Shown: in pieces, positions 14,194-22,746 of the stretch
How positions within the stretch are numbered: the stretch's first letter is position 1
How the letters are laid out: each line of letters begins with the position of its first letter
Assembly: GCA_004193595.1 (NCBI GenBank)
Contig: RPGQ01000020.1
Location: 1-33,308 of the forward strand
Reading direction: 5' to 3'
Source of the DNA: Desulfobacteraceae bacterium Eth-SRB2
Lineage (GTDB): Bacteria; Desulfobacterota; Desulfobacteria; Desulfobacterales; UBA11574
DNA length: 33,308 nucleotides
Notes under the pieces: model-generated
The model's input: only the letters and a program-made list of their open reading frames with translations
Databases searched by the model: none
Told to the model about the DNA's origin: nothing
Program-made: the position numbers and the translations under genes

Positions 14194-15369
14194 ATGAAAA
14201 AAAAATGTTTTATGGTTGTCGTAGTAGCCCTGGCTGTCAGTTTTCTGATGGGAGCACCATTTTGCTATAGTGCCGAGCCTATTAAAATTGCGGGTATTTT
14301 TGCTCTAACCGGCCGCGCCGCTCATATTGGAACATCCCAGCGGGATGCCGTCATACTTGCCATAGATGATGTGAATCAAAAAGGAGGCATCAATGGCCGC
14401 ATGCTGGAAATGGTGATGGGAGATACGGAGAGTAACCCCACCAAAGCGGTCATGGCCTTGAAAAAAGTTTTGGAATCCCAAGACGTGGTGGCGATAATCG
14501 GACCGACACTTACCGGAACCGCTATGGCCATGAGAGGATTCATTGAAAAGGAAAAGATTCCGACCTTCATGCATTCAGGAGGAGATGTTATCTTGAAGGC
14601 TCCTCTGGATAAAAAGGATCCAAATTCGATGCCCAAATGGACGTTTAAATCTCCGTATAAGGCTGCAGATGCAATGGGTAAAATCTGCCAGTATATGAGC
14701 AAACATGGCATCAAAAACATAGGATTTCTCTATTCCAACGAAGGATTCGGAAAAGACGGTCTCAGGAACGTAATGGTCCAGGCACCCAAGTATGGCGTAA
14801 CGGTTGCTGCCCAGGAGGCCTTTCAACCCAGGGATATTGATATCACCGCCCAGTTGACCCGCATCAACGCCAAAAACGTTGACGGAATCATCGCCTGGAC
14901 CGTGGGTCCTGCCATGGGAATCATTGCTAAAAATATCAAACAGTTGGGGATTAAGGCGCCTCTGTTTGAATGCCACGGCGCCGGAGATCCTATCTTCTGG
15001 AAGGTTGCCGGAGAGGCCGGAGAGGGTGTGATGATGCCTTCTACCAAAATTGTGGTAGGGGATCAACTTCCCGACACCGACGTCCAGAAAAAGAAGATTA
15101 TTGACTATGTAAAGGCGTATAACGAAAAATTCAAGCATGAGCCGGGAACAATGGTCGCCTATGGAGCGGACGCGGCGTTCATCGTTATTGAGGCCATTAA
15201 AAAGGCTGGTCCGGACAGGGCAAAAATCCGGGATGCCATTGAAAATACTAAAGGGTATGTGGGTATGAGTGGCATTTACAATATAAGTCCCCAGGATCAT
15301 AATGGTTTATCAATGAAAGACATTGTTATGATCAAAGCTACCAAAGGAAGCTGGAAACTGCTTGAATAG
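14194..15369 (+). CDS. livK: Periplasmic substrate-binding protein, LivK type
   Basis: This 391-residue protein starts at ATG behind AGGAGG. A signal peptide covers about residues 1-27 (KKK, then VVVVALAVSFLMG, ending CYSA). The mature protein begins EPIKIAGIFALTG and continues with GINGRMLEMV, the opening of type I periplasmic binding proteins, with two lobes joined by hinges. It captures the substrate and delivers it to LivH-LivM. Ligand specificity cannot be deduced; the arylacetate-CoA ligase nearby suggests aromatic or branched-chain amino acids. Its place between the ATPases and permeases is common in deltaproteobacterial clusters. The Cys at the end of the signal is not in a clear lipobox. 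Confidence 0.93.
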   Translation: MKKKCFMVVVVALAVSFLMGAPFCYSAEPIKIAGIFALTGRAAHIGTSQRDAVILAIDDVNQKGGINGRMLEMVMGDTESNPTKAVMALKKVLESQDVVAIIGPTLTGTAMAMRGFIEKEKIPTFMHSGGDVILKAPLDKKDPNSMPKWTFKSPYKAADAMGKICQYMSKHGIKNIGFLYSNEGFGKDGLRNVMVQAPKYGVTVAAQEAFQPRDIDITAQLTRINAKNVDGIIAWTVGPAMGIIAKNIKQLGIKAPLFECHGAGDPIFWKVAGEAGEGVMMPSTKIVVGDQLPDTDVQKKKIIDYVKAYNEKFKHEPGTMVAYGADAAFIVIEAIKKAGPDRAKIRDAIENTKGYVGMSGIYNISPQDHNGLSMKDIVMIKATKGSWKLLE

Positions 15370-15442
15370 AAGGTACCTGGGGTGGTGAAAATCGCCGTGC
15401 ATACAGATGGAATTTTAATCCCATTTTTGTTTCATATCTTAA

Positions 15443-15497
15443 GGTTTCAGGTGTCAGGAATGATGAACAGAGGCGCTGGAACCTGAAACCTGACACC
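15443..15497. repeat. GGTTTCAGGTGTCAGG inverted repeat between livK and livH
   Basis: GGTTTCAGGTGTCAGG (15443-15458) pairs with CCTGAAACCTGACACC (15482-15497), 14 of 16 positions. The two 9-base words (TTTCAGG, TGTCAGG) are swapped between arms, so two alternative pairings exist. AGAAGGTACC also occurs twice as a direct repeat (15368-15377 and 15568-15577). No gene is seen in this 240-base gap. Confidence 0.5.
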
Positions 15498-15613
15498 AGG
15501 TATACGGGAAGGAATAAATATGGGATATTTTTTAAAGCCATATTATGGGCAATTTTAATCATCCCAGAAGGTACCCAAATGGTTACGGGAGGCAAGAGAA
15601 AAGGCTGACTCTT

Positions 15614-16501
15614 ATGGATTTTTCACAACAAATCGCCCAGTACATCGTCACGGGTTTGACCATTGGCGCTATTTACGCCATCGTGGCCATGGGTTTTAAT
15701 ATTATCCATAACGCCACCGGAATTGTCAATTTTGCTCAGTGTGAATTCATATCCCTTGGCGGCATGTTTATGTACTCTCTGGTGGTTCTTTTCAAGGTTA
15801 ATCTGATTATCTCCTTTTTCATATCCATGGCCGGAGTTGCTCTCATCGGAGCCCTGATAGAAATAGGACCCATACGGCATGCCCGGTCAAAAGAGATCAT
15901 CGTTCTAATTTTTTTAACAATTGGGCTGTCAGAAGTTCTTCGGGGAACCGCTCAGGAGGTCTGGGGGACCGACAATGTCGGTGTCCCTGCCTTCTCCGGC
16001 GAAAACCCGATCCATCTTCTGGGAGGGGCGACCATAGTGCCCCAGCACATCTGGATATTTGCGATTACCGTGCTGGTCATGCTGATGCTCCATTATTTTT
16101 TCAAAAAAACATTAATGGGCAAAGCCATGCGAGCAACAGCGGTGAATCGAAGGGCAGCTGCCTTGGTGGGTATTTCAGTGAATCGTATAACACTTTTTTC
16201 CTTTGCTTTCAGCGGCGCCCTGGGGGCGGTGGCCGGGATAATCATAGCGCCGATTTCCACGACTTCCTATGATACGGGAATCATGCTGGGATTGAAGGGG
16301 TTTGCCGCAGCTATTCTTGGCGGATACGGAAACTTTGCAGGTGCAATACTGGGCGGTGTAATCCTGGGTCTTCTGGAATCACTGGGCGCAGGCCTGGTAT
16401 CCTCTCAATATAAAGACGCCATCGCATTTTTCATCCTCCTTTTGGTTCTCTTTCTGAAACCTACAGGAATCATGGGGTACGGGGAGGCGGAAAGAGTTTA
16501 G
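15614..16501 (+). CDS. livH: ABC transporter permease, LivH type
   Basis: The ATG at 15614 is chosen because the protein then opens MDFSQQIAQYIVTGLTIGAIYAIVAMGFNIIHNATGIVNFAQ, the standard LivH N-terminus; 23 more residues upstream look untranslated. The 295-residue protein has about eight hydrophobic helices and the conserved FAGALGAVAGI-like segment (FSGALGAVAGIIIAP) and GGYGNFAGAILGG near the C-terminus. With LivM it forms the membrane channel of the importer. AAAAGG nine bases upstream is a possible ribosome site. livM starts 20 bases after the stop. Confidence 0.92.
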   Translation: MDFSQQIAQYIVTGLTIGAIYAIVAMGFNIIHNATGIVNFAQCEFISLGGMFMYSLVVLFKVNLIISFFISMAGVALIGALIEIGPIRHARSKEIIVLIFLTIGLSEVLRGTAQEVWGTDNVGVPAFSGENPIHLLGGATIVPQHIWIFAITVLVMLMLHYFFKKTLMGKAMRATAVNRRAAALVGISVNRITLFSFAFSGALGAVAGIIIAPISTTSYDTGIMLGLKGFAAAILGGYGNFAGAILGGVILGLLESLGAGLVSSQYKDAIAFFILLLVLFLKPTGIMGYGEAERV

Positions 16502-16520
16502 AACGAATCTTTCAAAAAGA

Positions 16521-17501
16521 ATGAACACTCTGTTAAAGCAAAAAGACATTCTCGGTTTCGGAGCACTGGCCGTTATCATTATTATCCTTCCACTGTTTGT
16601 GGAAAGCAAATATTATTTCATTGTTCTGAATGTGATCGGTCTCAATACCATTGTGGTTGTGGGGCTGAACCTGCTTATAGGATTTGCCGGACAGATTTCA
16701 TTGGGCCATGCTGCGTTTTATGGGCTGGGATCCTACTTTTCGGGAATACTAACCGTAAACTATGGATTCCCTTTATGGCCGGCCATGGTGGTGGGAATGA
16801 TGGCCACGGGAGCTGTCGCATATTTGATCGGATATCCCTCCCTGAAGCTACGGGGACACTATCTGGTAATGGCCACTCTGGGATTCGGTATTATTATCAA
16901 TATTCTCATGGGTGAGCTGGAGCAGTTCACCGGTGGCCACGACGGTTTGATGGGTATACCGCCACTGGCTATTGGCGGATTGATTTTTGATAATGATCTG
17001 AAAAATTTTTACCTGATCTGGAGCTTTGTTTTTTTATGCATGCTGGCGGCCAGAAATCTACTTAATTCCAGGGTGGGTAGAGCGTTACGCGCCATATCCG
17101 GCAGTGAGGTGGCGGCAAACTCCCTGGGGGTTAATACCGCCGATTATAAAGTAAAGGTTTTTGTTTTAAGCGCCATGTTCGCATCCATCTCCGGGAGTCT
17201 TTATGCCCACTACATTACTTTTATCAGCCCCAGTTCTTACGATTTCCATTATTCCATCCAGGTAGTCACCATGGTTATCGTAGGCGGGATGGGAAGTTTA
17301 TGGGGTTCTCTCTTAGGTGCCGGAGTTCTTACCTGTATTTCCGAAGCACTCCACGTTGCAAAACAATATCACATCATTGCATATGGTGTTTTTCTCTGTC
17401 TGGTGCTCGTCTTTCTACCCGAAGGAATCCTGATGGGTATAATTAATATTTTTTTAAAAAAAAAGACGCAGCAAAATATTATAAAAGCAAATAGACAGTA
17501 A
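16521..17501 (+). CDS. livM: ABC transporter permease, LivM type
   Basis: This 326-residue multi-helix protein contains GLNLLIGFAGQISLGHAAFYGLGSY (typical of LivM, about 48-72), LRGHYLVMATLGFG (about 110-123), GRALRAISGSEVAANSLGV, and IVGGMGSLWGSLLGA near the C-terminus. It pairs with LivH as the permease. The C-terminal tail is basic and Lys-rich. It is the last gene of the importer group; a hairpin followed by eight T residues about 110 bases downstream can end the transcript. Confidence 0.92.
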   Translation: MNTLLKQKDILGFGALAVIIIILPLFVESKYYFIVLNVIGLNTIVVVGLNLLIGFAGQISLGHAAFYGLGSYFSGILTVNYGFPLWPAMVVGMMATGAVAYLIGYPSLKLRGHYLVMATLGFGIIINILMGELEQFTGGHDGLMGIPPLAIGGLIFDNDLKNFYLIWSFVFLCMLAARNLLNSRVGRALRAISGSEVAANSLGVNTADYKVKVFVLSAMFASISGSLYAHYITFISPSSYDFHYSIQVVTMVIVGGMGSLWGSLLGAGVLTCISEALHVAKQYHIIAYGVFLCLVLVFLPEGILMGIINIFLKKKTQQNIIKANRQ

Positions 17502-17612
17502 CAAAAAAAAATTATATTTTTTTAAAAAAACCTTGATTAGTTGTTTTAATTCTGTTAGCAGACATCCAAAATACATTTTAGACTTCCTTTTTGGAGGTCA
17601 GTTGCTTTAAAA

Positions 17613-17684
17613 GCCTGGGTCGTAAACCGATAACTTGTGCGAGAAAATGTAGCCTCCCACTGATGCGGCCCAGGCATTTTTTTT
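17613..17684. terminator. Hairpin terminator between livM and moaA
   Basis: GCCTGGGTCGT (17613-17623) pairs with GCGGCCCAGGC (17665-17675) in an 11-bp stem with two G-U pairs, then eight T residues. The loop is long (about 41 bases). GGAGG/CCTCC and TCAGT/ACTGA pairs cross the main stem, so a pseudoknot is possible. On the minus strand the same stem ends with CTTTT and could serve moaA. Confidence 0.6.
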
Positions 17685-17685
17685 C

Positions 17686-17827
17686 GAGACCTTTGCAAAA
17701 TGTCAATTTTTGTTTAAGTTCAAGGAAGGCGATGATTTTAACCACAGGAATACATGGAGTATTTCGAGGATTAAAATTTGAGCCTGACGCAGAAATTGGG
17801 CAAAAAGGGGCGTTTTGCAAAGGTCTC
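17686..17827. mobile_element. 142-bp MITE-like element with 15-bp perfect terminal inverted repeats
   Basis: The ends GAGACCTTTGCAAAA (17686-17700) and TTTTGCAAAGGTCTC (17813-17827) are perfect inverted repeats. TTTTC flanks both sides (17681-17685 and 17828-17832), a possible target duplication, though within a T-rich tract. The interior carries no transposase, so the element is non-autonomous. The ends resemble those of IS5-group elements, from memory. The right flank runs into the moaA stop codon (17831-17833), so insertion left moaA intact but separated it from its former 3' sequence. Confidence 0.7.
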
Positions 17828-17830
17828 TTT

Positions 17831-18823
17831 TCATCCGCCAATCGCACACATCTGAGCCGAAACCCCGACAGGATGATCACCAGACAAATTGTGTCCCAAC
17901 GGTTTTAAACGAACCGCCTGAAGAAAAACTTCAGCCAGTTCAGCATCGGAGCATCCTTTCCTGAGCGGTGTTTTAAGATCAACCTGTACATCCGACATAA
18001 GACATGGGCGTAACTGACCGCTTGCCGTTAATCTCAGCCGGTTACATGTGTTACAGAAATGCTGGCTGATTGGGCGTATAAAACCAATCTCTCCTTTGGC
18101 CGATTTAAATTTAAACCGCTCGGCCGGGCCGTCATTCATGTCTTTTTCAACCGGGATCAGCTTTCCGAATTGATCGATGCGTTTTTTTATTTCAGGAAAA
18201 AGTAAATGATGGTCACTCTCCATTTGGTTGGTTCCCATGGGCATATATTCGATAAAGCGTATGTGAAAGGGATAGTCAATTGATAATGCGGCAATGTCCG
18301 TCAATTCATCATCGTTGATCCCTTTGAGTGGCACTACATTAAGCTTAACAGGATCAAAACCCATCTTATGGGCCAGCTCTATTCCTTCCCAGACTTGATC
18401 AAAAAAATCATACCCGGTAATCTTTCTGTACTTTTTTCTGTTTAAGGTATCCAGGCTGATATTTATTCTTTTTATGCCGGCGGATTTGATTTTATTTATA
18501 TTATGTTTCAGAAAAACACCGTTGGTGGTCAGAGATATATCAAGAAGCCCTTCAATTTTAGTTAACCGTTTCAGAAAACCATAAACACCTTTTCTGACAA
18601 GAGGTTCTCCCCCGGTTATCCGAACCTTGGAAATCCCGAGGCCTACACTTATCCTGACAATGTGCAGAATTTCTTCATAGCTTAGTATTTCTTTATGCGG
18701 AAGCTTTGGAATAAAGCCATGGGGTACGCAGTATATGCATCTAAGATTGCAACGGTCGGTAATGGATATGCGAAGATAATTCAGCTTGCGGTTGCATGGG
18801 TCGATTAATTTAGAATTCGGCAA
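17831..18823 (-). CDS. moaA: GTP 3',8-cyclase MoaA
   Basis: This 330-residue radical SAM enzyme makes the first intermediate of molybdenum cofactor synthesis from GTP, together with MoaC. The first cluster uses Cys25, Cys29 and Cys32 in DRCNLRCIYC, followed by GGEPLVRKG. The second cluster is in HFCNTCNRLRLTASGQLRPC near residue 255. The protein ends in Gly-Gly, as MoaA requires. The start is TTG at 18823, as no in-frame ATG lies near; the ribosome site is poor, so translation may depend on the gene 19 bases upstream. A MITE-like element begins four bases beyond the stop. Other moa genes are not in the window. Confidence 0.95.
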   Translation of the reverse strand: MPNSKLIDPCNRKLNYLRISITDRCNLRCIYCVPHGFIPKLPHKEILSYEEILHIVRISVGLGISKVRITGGEPLVRKGVYGFLKRLTKIEGLLDISLTTNGVFLKHNINKIKSAGIKRINISLDTLNRKKYRKITGYDFFDQVWEGIELAHKMGFDPVKLNVVPLKGINDDELTDIAALSIDYPFHIRFIEYMPMGTNQMESDHHLLFPEIKKRIDQFGKLIPVEKDMNDGPAERFKFKSAKGEIGFIRPISQHFCNTCNRLRLTASGQLRPCLMSDVQVDLKTPLRKGCSDAELAEVFLQAVRLKPLGHNLSGDHPVGVSAQMCAIGG

Positions 18824-18842
18824 TGTTAGTATGACTTTTAAA

Positions 18843-19811
18843 TTATTTAAATTTTTCTCGATAAGCCGGAATTTCTATAATCGGCGGTCTTTCGTGCCCT
18901 TCTGTTTGAAAAATATCCGGCTTGTACTCGTTTTTTATTAGATTATACTGTATCATCTCATTGGAAAGATCTTCTTTGATATCGATCAACCCTAATTTTA
19001 TTTTGCGATTGATAAAGGTCATGAGAATAACAAACGCCATTTTTCCTAATGCCCTTGTATCCTGATTTCTATGAATCCGTCTGTCAAGATCAACCTGGGC
19101 AATGACATCAAGTCCCCACTTTTCATAGATATCGAGAATCATGCTGGTTTCAACCCCGTACCCTATGGGAAATGGAATTGCTTCAAATATTTCTCGAAAC
19201 CCGGCATATTCACCCGATAACGGTTGTAAAATCTGGGTGAGTTCCGGAAAAAAGAGAGAAAACAGGGGTCTAACCACAAGTTCAGTAACCCGACCGCCGC
19301 CGGTGGGCCTGATTTTGCTTTTTCCGATAGCAATGGGTCTGTCATAAAAGGCCTTGACGTATTTAATATGATCAAAAAGAATAAGCGGCCCTAAAAGAGC
19401 ATATACAAACCTGTGGTGAATATTTTTTATGTCTGCATCAATATAAACGATTATATCACCCTTTGTAACATAAAGGGCTTTCCAGAGATTTTCACCTTTA
19501 CCTGTGAACGGTTCAAGATCAGGTAGAATTTCCGGGGCCTTATAAACATCGGCACCATATGATCTGGCGATTTCTCTGGTTTTGTCTGTTGATTCAGAGT
19601 CGATAACAACAATTTCGTCCAGAAGCGGATAGCGGGTCATTAACTCTGATTTCACTATCAGGATTTCTTTTGCTATGGTCTTTTCTTCATTTAAGGTCGG
19701 CAGGCACAGGGAAATTTTAAGATTTTTTCTTTGTTTTTCCTCTACAAGCCGATTGAGATCGTTAAATTCAGAATGATGGAATGTATTTTTTTCAAGCCAG
19801 CTACTCTTCAT
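18843..19811 (-). CDS. gpgS: Glucosyl-3-phosphoglycerate synthase (GT81 family)
   Basis: The 322-residue glycosyltransferase has LCLPTLNEEKTI (nucleotide-binding strand), DSESTDKT, a metal-binding DADIKN and RPTGGGRVTELVVRPL with FPELTQILQPLSGEY, all features of GpgS. The enzyme moves glucose from NDP-glucose to 3-phosphoglycerate, the first step to glucosylglycerate, an osmolyte and polysaccharide starter. ATG at 19811 is chosen, with GGGG six bases ahead; TTG at 19829 would add six residues. It overlaps the end of the upstream peptidase-like gene by 11 bases, so translation is coupled. A phosphatase (GpgP) is not in the window. Confidence 0.85.
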   Translation of the reverse strand: MKSSWLEKNTFHHSEFNDLNRLVEEKQRKNLKISLCLPTLNEEKTIAKEILIVKSELMTRYPLLDEIVVIDSESTDKTREIARSYGADVYKAPEILPDLEPFTGKGENLWKALYVTKGDIIVYIDADIKNIHHRFVYALLGPLILFDHIKYVKAFYDRPIAIGKSKIRPTGGGRVTELVVRPLFSLFFPELTQILQPLSGEYAGFREIFEAIPFPIGYGVETSMILDIYEKWGLDVIAQVDLDRRIHRNQDTRALGKMAFVILMTFINRKIKLGLIDIKEDLSNEMIQYNLIKNEYKPDIFQTEGHERPPIIEIPAYREKFK

Positions 19812-20961
19812 CACACACCCCGCTGTCAATGGCCATAATCACTCCGATAATCTGTGCGATCCCTTTAAACATGGGTTCAATTTCGGCGGTGGCACCTATA
19901 TGTTGATGCTTTTCTCCCCGGGTAATTCCGAGGGTCACCGCCGGTATCTTGCGTGAAAGAAAAATGGATAGTTCGGATTCGCTCGGTTCGCTTATCGGTG
20001 TTAAATCAAGTTTTTTCATTACATCTACCGTACTTTTTACCAGGGGATGATTAAACTTTATTCTTGCTGCATTAATATTGCTTAACGTTTTTAGCTTCAG
20101 CTCAACTTCATATTCGTGACTTATACCTTCTACGATATCTTTAATGTCGTTGAAAATCGATTTTACCATTTTGTCTGAGTTGCTTTGAATCTCAAAGCCG
20201 AGTTTTGCATCATAGGCGATGGTACCATGCTTGAAGCCACCCGAAATTTTCCCGATGATTACCCTTGAGCGGGGTCTTTGAGGCAAGCGCAGTTTTAAAA
20301 TCTGATTGATCATCTCATTTAATATCAAAATCGCATTGGGTTTGAATTTGTGTTCCCATGCATTGGTTGTAGAAATGTTGCAGTCAACTTCACATCGAGT
20401 CATGCCGTCAGCGTAATAGTTAAGTCTTCCGAGTTCATAACTCTCAATGCACACAGCACCTCTTATGGGAGTGCTCCATGTCTTTAAAAGGTGCCTGATG
20501 CCTCTAAGGTTTCCCCTGCCTAAAGATTGTATAACACCCGCCAGAACGATGTCGGATTCAAAACGTAAGTTTAATTTTCGAAAAATTTCCGGCAATGAAA
20601 CCAGAACCCCGACACCGATGGAATTTTCCGTGATGCCTGCGCCGGTTATTGAATTTTCCTTGATGGTATAATAATGGTCAATGTCTTTCCCCCAGATAGT
20701 ATCAAGGTGTGCAACCACAAAAATAGGCGGCTTTGTTCCCGAGGTTCCCTTGACAATGCCGATGGGATTTCTGTAACCGTCGGTTGTGCATTCATCGACG
20801 AGGAAATCCGCCAGTCTCTCCATAAAAATACTGGTGCGTCTTTTCTCTTTAAATGTGGGGGCAGGTATCTGACCGATTAATACGATGTTGGTAATAATGG
20901 TCTCTTTGATGGATTTGATCGTATCGACAAATGCAGGAAGCTTATCGAGATAGCTGTCCAT
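19801..20961 (-). CDS. M20/M42-like metallopeptidase homologue lacking usual catalytic glutamates
   Basis: ATG at 20961 is chosen, with GGAG a few bases ahead; the longer frame to 21033 has no such site. The 386-residue protein has an M20/M42-like layout: VVAHLDT with His85 and Asp87 as metal ligands, GAGITENSIGVGVL where a metal-binding Asp is normally found (here Glu112), and a C-terminal GEKHQHIGATAEIEP with His352/354. The segment that usually carries the general-base Glu pair (EE before G) reads IQSLGRGNLRG (144-154), so both Glu appear to be missing. It may be an inactive or altered enzyme. It overlaps gpgS, suggesting a linked job in sugar or amino-acid metabolism, but no substrate can be assigned. 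Confidence 0.65.
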   Translation of the reverse strand: MDSYLDKLPAFVDTIKSIKETIITNIVLIGQIPAPTFKEKRRTSIFMERLADFLVDECTTDGYRNPIGIVKGTSGTKPPIFVVAHLDTIWGKDIDHYYTIKENSITGAGITENSIGVGVLVSLPEIFRKLNLRFESDIVLAGVIQSLGRGNLRGIRHLLKTWSTPIRGAVCIESYELGRLNYYADGMTRCEVDCNISTTNAWEHKFKPNAILILNEMINQILKLRLPQRPRSRVIIGKISGGFKHGTIAYDAKLGFEIQSNSDKMVKSIFNDIKDIVEGISHEYEVELKLKTLSNINAARIKFNHPLVKSTVDVMKKLDLTPISEPSESELSIFLSRKIPAVTLGITRGEKHQHIGATAEIEPMFKGIAQIIGVIMAIDSGVCDEE

Positions 20962-21062
20962 GTTGACTCCATTGAAATATGGTAGACGGTTATAAAACGC
21001 TAAAGAATACACCAGAACATATGAAAAGGTCAATATGTCTTTGAACCTAAAATCTGCAGAAT

Positions 21063-22592
21063 TTAGGTTGTACTATAATGCTGTATAATGGCCTCGCATA
21101 ATCCCGGTATGGTATAAGATTCTGCAATAATGTGAATATTAAATCCCAAATCACGTGCCGTATCGGCGGTTATGGGGCCGATGCATGCAACCGTAACACC
21201 CTGCATCAGGGTCTCGAGATCTTCGGCGGGGACAAGGGCATGAAAGTTTTTCACCGTCGATGAACTTGTAAAGGTTATCAGATCTATTGTTTTCTCTTTA
21301 AGCCGTTTCAGCAAAATGTCCACATTGTCCTGAACCGCTTGGGTACAATATGCGGTGACTTCATCGACAACAGCTCCCATCCGGGTCAATTCTACAGGAA
21401 GGATGGGCCGTGCCTCCTTTGCCCGGGGGAGCAGTATCTTTTTACCGTTTAAATCTTTACCGGCGAATGCCTTGATAATGGACTCAGCTCTGTAAGTTTC
21501 AGGGACAATATCGCTTTGTAGCCCAAAATCAAAAAGTCTTTTTGCCGTTGCAGGACCGATGACCGCAGTACGTACATTACGTAACGCGCGGACATCCTTG
21601 TTTTTTACAAAAAGCCGGTCAAAGAAAAAACTTACGCCGTTTACGCTTGTAAATATCAGCCATTCATAAGTCGAAAGATTTTCGATGGCCGTGTCCAGCG
21701 GTTTAAAATCAGCCGGAGGGGCTACTTCAATGGTCGGGCATTCCAGACACTCTGCCCCAAGATCGGAAAGGCGCTCAACCAGTTCGCTTGCCTGTTCCCG
21801 GGCCCGGGTCACCACGATACAGTGTCCCATCAGGGGACGGTTTTCAAACCATTTCAGCATTTCTCTTAATTTTACAACATGTCCCACAACAATAACGGCA
21901 GGGGGTTTGAAACCGGCATCTTTGGCACGCTCTGAAATCGTATCCAGTGTACCCGTAACGGTCATCTGCCTGGGCGTGGTTCCCCAGCGAATAAGCGCAA
22001 CGGGTGTATCCGGGTCCATCCCATGGCCAATAAGCCGGTTTGTTATATACGGCAGATTTTTAACTCCCATCAAAAATACAAGGGTACCGCTTCCTTTGGC
22101 CAGCGATGCCCAGTCAATACTTGATTCTTTTTTTAAAGGATCTTCATGTCCGGTAACAAAGCTGAGAGTGGATGTGAATTTTCTGTGAGTCAGCGGGATT
22201 CCTGCATAAGCCGGGGCTGCGATGGCCGAAGTTACGCCGGGCACAATTTCAAAAGGGATTTCATTCCTGACAAGTATCTCTGCTTCTTCTCCACCCCGAC
22301 CGAATATAAAGGGGTCGCCTCCCTTAAGCCGGGTAACGGTTAAGCCTTTTTGAGCTTTTTCTGCGATCAGGGAATTGATTTCATCCTGGGAAAGTGTGTG
22401 ATCTCCTCCTTTTTTCCCGACATAGAGGATTTCAGTATGTTTTTGGGCGTGTTTCAACAGGATCGGTGATGCAAGATAATCATATATTAACACATCGGCT
22501 TTCTTAATACATTCAAACCCTTTTACAGTAATCAATCCGGGATCGCCGGGTCCCGCGCCCACAAGATAAACTTTACCTTTCATATTTTTCAT
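21063..22592 (-). CDS. Fused uroporphyrinogen-III methyltransferase / uroporphyrinogen-III synthase
   Basis: The 509-residue protein joins two enzymes. The N-terminal 245 residues are CobA/SumT: GAGPGDPGLITVKG, GGDPFIFGRGGEE and the MGVKNLPYI region bind S-adenosylmethionine and make precorrin-2. Residues from about 260 are a HemD (uroporphyrinogen-III synthase) domain with low sequence conservation, ending in IGPITADTARDLG. Together they take hydroxymethylbilane to precorrin-2, feeding siroheme, cobalamin and, in sulfate reducers, the alternative haem route. hemC lies immediately upstream, in reaction order. A repeat in the 150-base gap to hemC may separate the transcripts. The methionine at 22583 is an alternative start. 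Confidence 0.93.
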   Translation of the reverse strand: MKNMKGKVYLVGAGPGDPGLITVKGFECIKKADVLIYDYLASPILLKHAQKHTEILYVGKKGGDHTLSQDEINSLIAEKAQKGLTVTRLKGGDPFIFGRGGEEAEILVRNEIPFEIVPGVTSAIAAPAYAGIPLTHRKFTSTLSFVTGHEDPLKKESSIDWASLAKGSGTLVFLMGVKNLPYITNRLIGHGMDPDTPVALIRWGTTPRQMTVTGTLDTISERAKDAGFKPPAVIVVGHVVKLREMLKWFENRPLMGHCIVVTRAREQASELVERLSDLGAECLECPTIEVAPPADFKPLDTAIENLSTYEWLIFTSVNGVSFFFDRLFVKNKDVRALRNVRTAVIGPATAKRLFDFGLQSDIVPETYRAESIIKAFAGKDLNGKKILLPRAKEARPILPVELTRMGAVVDEVTAYCTQAVQDNVDILLKRLKEKTIDLITFTSSSTVKNFHALVPAEDLETLMQGVTVACIGPITADTARDLGFNIHIIAESYTIPGLCEAIIQHYSTT

Positions 22593-22654
22593 TACGTTAC
22601 GTTCTTGTTACCTTAATTGTAAATTTTGTATATTTTGTGCCATTTTTTTTCATT

Positions 22655-22723
22655 GCCACTAAGGCACCAAGTCACGAAGAAAGAATAATAAATCTATGCT
22701 TCGTGTCTTTGTGTCTTTGTGGC
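22655..22723. repeat. GCCAC-type inverted repeat, copy 1
   Basis: GCCACTAAGGCACCAAGTCA and following bases (22655-22679) pair with CTTCGTGTCTTTGTGTCTTT and following bases (22699-22723), 20 of 25 positions, with a 19-base loop. The same family recurs at 30908-30978. It lies between hemC and the cobA-hemD gene. Similar hairpin repeats are widespread in bacterial genomes. Confidence 0.6.
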
Positions 22724-22746
22724 AAATATTTTTGGTTCCGGCTTGT

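Noticed and set aside
14575..15300. 241-codon minus-strand frame
   Set aside because: It is antisense to livK and has no family resemblance.
17591..17908. Plus-strand frame downstream of livM
   Set aside because: It crosses a terminator hairpin and a MITE-like element and enters the end of moaA in antisense.
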